Assembly: GCA_015680905.1 (NCBI GenBank)
Contig: CM027377.1
Coordinates: forward strand, 57,495,501 to 57,559,500
DNA length: 64,000 bases
Direction of reading: 5' to 3'
Origin: Coptis chinensis
Lineage: Eukaryota > Streptophyta > Magnoliopsida > Ranunculales > Ranunculaceae
In this document: positions 58,058 through 64,000 of the stretch, piece by piece
How the letters are laid out: every line of letters begins with the position of its first letter
Position numbering within the stretch: the stretch's first letter is position 1
Notes under the pieces: generated by a model
What the model was told of the DNA's origin: nothing
Database searches by the model: none
Seen by the model: the letters and a program-made list of their open reading frames with translations, nothing else
Translations under genes and position numbers: made by a program

Positions 58058-58704
58058 TTAGGTAGCAAGTCTTCGTAATCGATATATGGAGCAACCGACG
58101 GGTCTAATTGGTGTGGACTCGGGGATGGTGTTGACTTCCTCTAAGTAGGAGTCATTTACAAAATCTGAAGTTCCAAAAGAAAGGAATTTGTACATATTGT
58201 TTTCAGGAAACGTGTTGTTAAAATAATCTTGAGCTAAACTCTCGATCATGCTAACCTCCCCATCTACGCATCTAATCGGTAACTGTTTCATCATTTTAAA
58301 ACATTTACCTCGATAGAAAGATGGCCAAAAGATAAGGACATCTTTCCATCGCGACAATTTATAAGCCGCATTGGTTGCCAAGAAGGGGCGCCCTAAGATG
58401 ATCGGTATGAGTCATTAGCGACTTTCGTATTGAGGATAACAAAATCAGCCGGGATAGTAGAAATCCCGAACCTTAACAAGCACGTTTTTTCCACTACACC
58501 TTTAGGATACTTAATTGACTGTCCGCTAATTGCAACGTTATTTTTGTAGGTTGCATTTCGTAGACCTATTTGTTTATACAAGTAATACGGGAGTAAGTTA
58601 ACACTCGCCCCCGTGTCTAATAAGGCGGATCGTCGCGGTGGGAATCTCCTAAGGTGCATTTTACAAGATGGGACGACCGTGGTCCTTATACTTAACAATT
58701 CCAT
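58058..58704 (-). pseudogene. Ath6 protease and linker
   Basis: Aspartic protease with LLDTGASVNLLPYYLYKQIG (58610-58640; DTGA active site retained, unlike Ath5), then IKYPKGVVE, DFVILNTKVAND and the linker SMIESLAQDYFNNTF (58240). Shifts near 58390 and 58550. It would cut the Gag-Pol polyprotein. Confidence 0.88.
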
Positions 58705-60751
58705 TATTTTTAGGATAAAGTTGGAAACCGCTCGTTAAAAGCGCCTTTAGGTATGTTGGTCTTACGCCTAGTAGTGCACAACTCTTTAAGAAACTTAGCG
58801 TGGTTAGGTAGCTTTTTAATAGCCGAGAAAAGGAAGGTTTATCGTTAGATTCTTGAAAACGTTCCTAATTTCCTCAAAGTTTGTATCCCCGGGTTAGCAT
58901 GGCTAATTTTTTGAGGGGTGGTGGTTTCGCTCTATATTTCGCGATATGGCTCTACTTGGCTGTATAACCTTGGCTTTCGGTTTCTTTGGTTGTGATTTAA
59001 CCGGTACCTCTATCGTGGTAGGCTCCTCGGTTTCTATTCGCGGTATCTAGTTCGATATCCGGTGTAGGAGTAATCTTGATGGGGTAACTATAGGCCTAGT
59101 TACTTTTGTTATCAACCACTCTTCCGTAACGGAGAGTGGTGATGGCATTTAGGTCACCTACGATTGTAGTTTCCGTACTAGAATTACCGTTTACCTCAAA
59201 GGCTGTGTTTGCTGTTTTAGGGTTTGGTATAAACTTGTCCCGAAACACGCCTTTAGGTTGGAGCTTTTGGCTTGGGCTAACTGTTGTATGCCCCGATTTA
59301 TGGATTGTAAAATCTGTTGGTTTGATTGAGTCATTGTCCGGAAAAGTTGTTGGGTAACTTGTATAAAGCGCCGATACTGATCCGGTTGTGTAGGTGTAGT
59401 AGTCATGGGTGGTGCGATTTGGAACTATCTCTCGTTGATTATTTATGGGTGGGTTGTGATAGTTATTATTATTAACCGAACGATACCTCTATTGGTATTA
59501 TAATTATTATAATTATTCTCGACCTTGTGCTTGACCTTGTCGTGGTTGGCGCTTTGGTTGTTATAATTATTATAATTCCTTGACCTTGTCCTTGCCTAGG
59601 TGGAGCTTGGTTATAATTGTTTGCTTGCCTAACGTTTTGATTATTATACCGGAGGTGTTACTTGTTGATTATTTCTCCAACCGAAGTTGGGATGTTGTCT
59701 CCAAGTTAGGAATAGGATAGTTATTAATAGAGTAAACATTATCTTGTTCTCGGTGGTTGTTGTTCATAAGCTAGAGGACAATAATCGCCGGTGCTCGACT
59801 CAAACAGAAATTACATGGGTTGGAGTTTACATTCATGACGGGATAGGCTTTTGTTGAGCAGAAATAGCCTCTACTTTTTAGTTAGAGATTCGATTAGATT
59901 TTTAAGTTTCGATCGGTTTTCTTCTCAAACATACCGGGCGTGCCTTGGATGTTGAAGAAGAACTACTCGAAAGGGGGATATCGTCACTACCCCCAATTAT
60001 TATTCCGTTTAGTTTGGTCTTCTAAAAATTTGTAAGCCTCCGAGGCTCCTTTTCTTAGGAAACTACCCCCATTCATTATGTCAAGGACTTCTTTATGGTG
60101 GTGTAGAAGACCTTTGAAAAAAGGCACGAACTAATGTGTTTTTCGCTAAGTTATGATGTGGACACTCTATAAGGAGATCGGTGAAATGATTCCATGCCTC
60201 TAAAATGATTCATGAGGATTCTCGCCGAAAAAAATGAATCTTTGAAAGCATCTCATCCGTCTTTAGGGGTGGGTAAAAATGTTCCATAAACAATTTGAAC
60301 AAGTTTAGCCCACAAGTCCATAAAATTAGGGCTTTGGGCAGTTAACCAAGACGCCAGCTTTATCGGGCTAATGTGAAAGGGAATACCCTCGGTTTAATTT
60401 GTTCCGCACCTACCGTAGGATGATGGAATGTTGTAAGGACTTGTTCAATCCCACGATGTAGCCGATAAGGTTTTTCATGGTCTAACCCATGAAAACGGGT
60501 AACAAATTAAATATGTTTGGGGGATTTGAAAATCCCCCAATCGGGTCCGCTAGAACGATGCACGATTTAGGGCTATCGCTCAAGGCTTTGTAGAAGTCGG
60601 AGAGAGTCTCTCTTTCTTCCCCATTATGTCGGTGGTGTGGTGTGTGTGAAATAGTAGCTAGAGGTGGTGTGTGTGAAATACTAGATAGACTTGTTTGTTG
60701 CCGTGTAATTACGTTTTTGTTTTTTTTCGACCGGACCTTAATCTCATGCAA
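58705..60751 (-). pseudogene. Ath6 gag
   Basis: Probable start at the ATG 60751 (basic N-terminus, then ISHTPPLATISHTPHH). The capsid domain is near 60080-60300 (EAWNHFTDLLIECPHH; LDIMNGGSFLRKGASEAYKF). The Cys-containing segment CNFCLSRAP is near 59800. An Asn/Gln/Tyr-rich tail from AAT repeats lies at 59460-59580, then QQILQSINRGIQQLAQAK (59280) and the basic linker toward protease. Frames change often through single-base indels near CG dinucleotides, while stops are fewer than in Ath2. Confidence 0.85.
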
Positions 60752-61303
60752 GACTAAGTTGAGCTTAACTAAACATGCAACACTCCAAACAATTTCGATA
60801 TACTAGTAGAAAACCTCTAACCGGAAATGCAGGTATGGAAGAAAGGAATACCCGATAAAGCGTCCTTGCTTCGCTTTTATGAATAGCGTCTTGTATGCAG
60901 CGTGTTCGGTGTATATAAGAGATTAGAACACCGAAAAATATGAAAGATCAAAGTTTGAATCAAAACCGCCGAAACCGAAAAATTTAACACGTATGCCGCA
61001 GCCAAGATAGGGCTCTCCGGTAATTAATCAAGTTGAGTGTTTTTTAGATTGGTCGCTCAGTGTAAATTCAATTACAGATGTTTGAGCTGGTGGTCGGTAT
61101 GGTATGGCTGGCCAAATTGGTAGACGAAATTCCAGAACTTAGCTGGTCGCTCACATAGCTGGCGTCCGCCCGTATTTTCTCGCCGAATTTGTCAACGCTA
61201 AAATGGGCAACCACAGTATGAAACAAACAAGGGTGGGTGGGTTTAATGGGACTTAAAAATGACTACTTCTACTATGAAAATAATGCTAAAGTGCAACTAA
61301 GAT
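60752..61303 (-). mobile_element. Ath6 untranslated leader
   Basis: Between primer site and gag. No gene. Several GGTCGCTCA-type pieces recur (61050, 61145). Confidence 0.65.
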
Positions 61304-61316
61304 GGCAGCGGCGCCA
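61304..61316 (-). other. Primer binding site of Ath6
   Basis: Minus strand TGGCGCCGCTGCC, two bases from the LTR end. It matches the tRNA-Asp complement with one change in the first 13 bases. Confidence 0.88.
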
Positions 61317-61318
61317 TT

Positions 61319-62821
61319 TGATAAATGTAAAATGAATAGTCTACCTACGAAATGAACGATGAATTCATATGCGTAAGTAAACTAAAACTAATCTTTTACT
61401 ATCTCAATTATCAAAGTTTCTACTCTCGATGCGAATTGCACTAAGTGGAGTAGGAAGTTCGTTCCACTCCTAGTTCCCTAGCATGGATTGTCTTCTAAAT
61501 CTAATAAATCAGTCTTAAGTCAATGAGAGCTTTACGAAATGTTATGCTAACAAGACGCGTTATTTTAAATAACTAGATATAATAAATAACAAGATAAAAT
61601 ATAAACTAAAGTTAATCTACGAAGCTACGGAAATACGATTGTTTGAATCTAGATAAATAAATTAGAGGGGAATTGAATCCACCTCGAATCCAACTTAACG
61701 ACCTAGCGTAGAATGTTGTATCTCAATTCTCACGTTCTTACGGTGAGAATTTCGAGTTCTAATCCCTAGTGTTCATGGCATTCCTACCGGATACTAACTA
61801 GCATGTGAGGTCGCCCACCCATTCTCATGGCTTAAACACGACCTTCTAGAGTGGAATAGATTCTACAACCAATTCTATACTAACCACTAAGTTTTCATCA
61901 AGGCTTCATCAACCCTCTAATGGAGGTTTTAGCCTTGATTCATCAAACTAACATTTCCCATTGAATTTAAACTAAACATAATGTAAGAAATGTTGATTTA
62001 CTTAATTAAACAATAATGAATCTAATTTAATGGCTGGAATGAAATAAGAACAAGAATTGAAATTAGATCTAGAATGGAAATGACAAAATCGAAATTAACA
62101 AACTAACTATTTTATTTATCTAATCAATCAAGAACAATGATTCAAGAATTTAATCTAAAACAGGAATTGAAATGGAACTAACACTTAATTAATTAATAAA
62201 ACTAGATCTAGAATTCTATATATTAATTTAGGTCTAACTAGCTACCATTAACAAAGAGTGAAGCTTTTGTTTTTATACATCCAGATCCAAAAATCGTGCA
62301 TGGGCTTGGGGCCATGTTTTGGGCCAGAGAATCAGGCCCAAAACCCAATTCTTTCAGTCCAAAAAGGCCTCTTCAGCTGCAGTTTGCTTCAACAGACTTT
62401 TCGTCCACTTCTGCTCCTCTGATTGGGTCAAGGCTTGGACCATTGGAAAGCTCTTTCCGAGCCAGTCGTTTTGACATAAGGTAGGCCCAATTCCGAGGTC
62501 TGAGTCTAAAGATATGGTCTTCGGAAGTTCTGTTGACTTTGTGCACTGTTTCTGCCTGCGTGGACTTTGACTTTTCATCTTTTGCCCAGGCTTTACAAAG
62601 GCTTTGTCTTCTTGAATCTTGGCCTTTAATCACCGAACTCCTTAGTAACCAACCATTGCTCCTTTATCTCATCAAAGTGGCACATTCCCGCACATAATTG
62701 ACTTTGAAGCCCGAAATACATAAAAACACGTAATCAGTCTTAACTCTTACTTATTACTCACATAATTGGTCTAAAAGTATGACTGCTAAGGGGTTAAAAC
62801 TACAGTTTTGGGCTCTTATCA
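61319..62821 (-). repeat. Ath6 5' LTR (single copy)
   Basis: 1503 bp, complete with TGATAA...TTATCA ends. It is the only single LTR of this element and the reference for the 13-unit array; it differs from array unit 13 by a few per cent, unevenly. U3 (62821 to about 62280) holds TTGAC cores near 62532, 62569 and 62579. The TATA box is at 62270-62277 and a polyadenylation-type AATAAA at 62111-62116, all on minus. Confidence 0.96.
62270..62277 (-). promoter_or_regulatory. TATA box of Ath6 LTR
   Basis: TATAAAAA on minus within GGATGTATAAAAACAAAAGC. The same box is present in nearly every array unit, so the array is also a row of promoters facing left. Confidence 0.72.
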
Positions 62822-62826
62822 GTTGG
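62822..62826 (+). repeat. Target site duplication of Ath6, right copy
   Basis: GTTGG, identical to 30092-30096. Confidence 0.95.
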
Positions 62827-63722
62827 CAAGTGAGTTCTCTATGAAGGACTTAGGTGCAGCGAAATAGATTCTAGGGATGAGGATAAGAAGGGATAGGCAG
62901 AAAGGTATTCTGGAGTTGTCTCAGGCTGAGTATGTTGAGAAGGTATTGAAGAGGTTCAACATGGGTAGTACGAAACCAGTTTGCACACCTTTGGCAGTCC
63001 ACTTCAAGTTGTCCAAAGAACACTCTCCCAAAACTGTTGAGGAAAGAAACTTCATGGCTATGGTACCATACGCCTCTGCCATTGGAAATCTTATGTATGC
63101 CATGGTTTTCACACGTCCGGATATAGCCCAAGCAGTGGGAGCTGTCAATCGATTTATGTCTAATCCTGGCAAGCAATATTGGGAAGTTATGAAGTGGATA
63201 TTGAGATATCTAAGAGGTACCACAGAGAAATGCCTATGTTATGGAAGGGGTGTTATGAACCTGCAAAGGTATGTGGATGCCGATTTTGCAGGTGAGGTAG
63301 ATCGCAGAAGAAGCACTACTAGTTATGTCTTTACAGTAGGTGCTACTGCAGTAAGTTAGATTTCTCAGTTACAGAAGATTGTTGCTTTGTCTACCACAGA
63401 AGCAGAGTATGTGGCCGTTACAGAGGCAAGCAAGGAGATGATCTAGTTACATGGATTGATGGAAGAGCTTGGGATGAAGCAAGAGAGGAGTATGTTACAC
63501 AGTGATAGTCAGAGTGCTATACATCTTGCTAAGAATTCTGCCTTTCATTCTAGGACCAAGCACATTGGTCTCTGGTATCATTTTATCCGATCTCTATTGG
63601 AGGATGAGGTTTTGGCACTTGAGAAGATCCAAGGGAGTGAGAATCCGGCGGATATGTTGACCAAGATCGTGCCTACTGAGAAGTTGAAGTTGTGTTCAAC
63701 TTTGGTGGGTCTTCTTGATTGA
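62827..63722 (+). pseudogene. Copia1 pol, second part (RT end, RNase H)
   Basis: Continues RT from 30096: FSMKDLG near 62840, GMRIRRDRQKGILELSQAEY, MVPYASAIGNLMYAMVFTRP (63055-63115) and WILRYLRGT (63196). RNase H follows, with YVDADFAGE (catalytic Asp, 63275), LSTTEAEYVA (Glu, 63390), HSDSQSAIHLAKN (Asp, 63500) and KHIG. The end is LVGLLD at 63722, the usual position before the polypurine tract. TAG stops at 62865, 63357 and about 63443 stand where Gln or Trp codons are expected. The intact part shows no other frameshift. Confidence 0.93.
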
Positions 63723-63819
63723 AGACCATGATGAATGAGCCGAGTGTTTCTTTAGTAAATTGGAATTGGATGGAATTGTTACAATTGAGATGTGATGTGC
63801 ATGTAGAATCTCGAAGGTT

Positions 63820-63832
63820 CCAAGTGGGAGAT
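63820..63832 (+). other. Polypurine tract of Copia1
   Basis: CCAAGTGGGAGAT directly before the LTR start TGTTAGG; typical for copia. Confidence 0.85.
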
Positions 63833-64000
63833 TGTTAGGCTGTGGAACCGTCGAGCGAATGAAGCTTTGATATCTCACCAGCAAGCTTGAACAACATGTG
63901 GGCATCATGTGGGAAGAGAGCCAAACGACTTGGCGAAGTCGTTTGAGAAAAGCGTTGAGCGGTCTACGCGCACCGTTCGGAAGTAATGTTGCTGGTTTTA
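63833..64000 (+). repeat. Copia1 3' LTR (cut by window end)
   Basis: First 168 bases of the LTR, matching 26228-26396 with roughly 11 differences, mostly transitions. The hairpin CAAACGACTT-GGCG-AAGTCGTTTG at 63922-63945 is unchanged. Confidence 0.94.

Overview
The window is plant (eudicot-type) nuclear repeat DNA. I found no intact host gene, tRNA, rRNA or CRISPR array. Nearly all of it is a stack of LTR retrotransposons nested in one another. Six are Ty3/gypsy elements of the Athila type, recognised by tRNA-Asp-type primer sites (TGGCGCCG...), LTR termini TGATAA.../...TTATCA, Athila-style gag, protease, RT and integrase, and extra genes behind pol. There is also one Ty1/copia element close to the Tnt1/Tork group, one CACTA-type DNA transposon end carrying exons of a CCCH zinc-finger gene, and one LINE tail. 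Names used here are local: Ath1 to Ath6, Copia1, CACTA1.

Layout from left to right: an LTR fragment (1-672); the 3' end and 3' LTR of Ath1 (+, about 1091-3370); Ath2 (+, 3371-8840), a decayed pol with a LINE inserted in its integrase at 5778-6081, followed by the 3' region; the 5' LTR, primer site and leader of Ath3 (+, 8841-10045); Ath4 (-, 10046-16764), gag plus 3' region with pol deleted; Ath5 (-, 16765-24856), gag-protease plus a unique tail with RT and integrase absent; CACTA1 (24857-26227); Copia1 (+, 26228-30096, resuming 62822-64000); and Ath6 (-, 30097-62821) inside the Copia1 polymerase. The right-hand borders imply the nesting order Ath2 > Ath3 > Ath4 > Ath5 > CACTA1 > Copia1 > Ath6. 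Only the innermost insertion has both ends in the window. It is flanked by a perfect 5-bp duplication, GTTGG (30092-30096 and 62822-62826).

The most striking object is the 3' LTR of Ath6. It is not one LTR but a head-to-tail array of 13 LTR units of about 1.48 kb (30097-49370, 19.3 kb). All 12 internal seams are the same LTR-to-LTR junction, lacking the same 23 bp of terminal sequence. Diagnostic variants show a three-unit higher-order repeat: two blocks of about 4.43 kb, from mid-unit 6 to mid-unit 9 and from mid-unit 9 to mid-unit 12. The two edge units resemble the single 5' LTR (61319-62821), whereas the core units carry a derived variant. It looks like a satellite being born from a retrotransposon LTR inside one dated insertion.

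Other points: the Athila elements carry one or two extra genes between integrase and the 3' LTR, preceded by TATA-like boxes and followed by a second polypurine-tract-like module about 1.55 kb inside the true one. Two non-autonomous gag carriers (Ath4, Ath5) lie beside an element with gag, protease, RT, RNase H and integrase (Ath6). Older elements are inactivated largely by C-to-T type stop codons, as expected for heavily methylated DNA. Ath6 is broken more by indels at CG-rich sites, some of which may be sequencing artefact.
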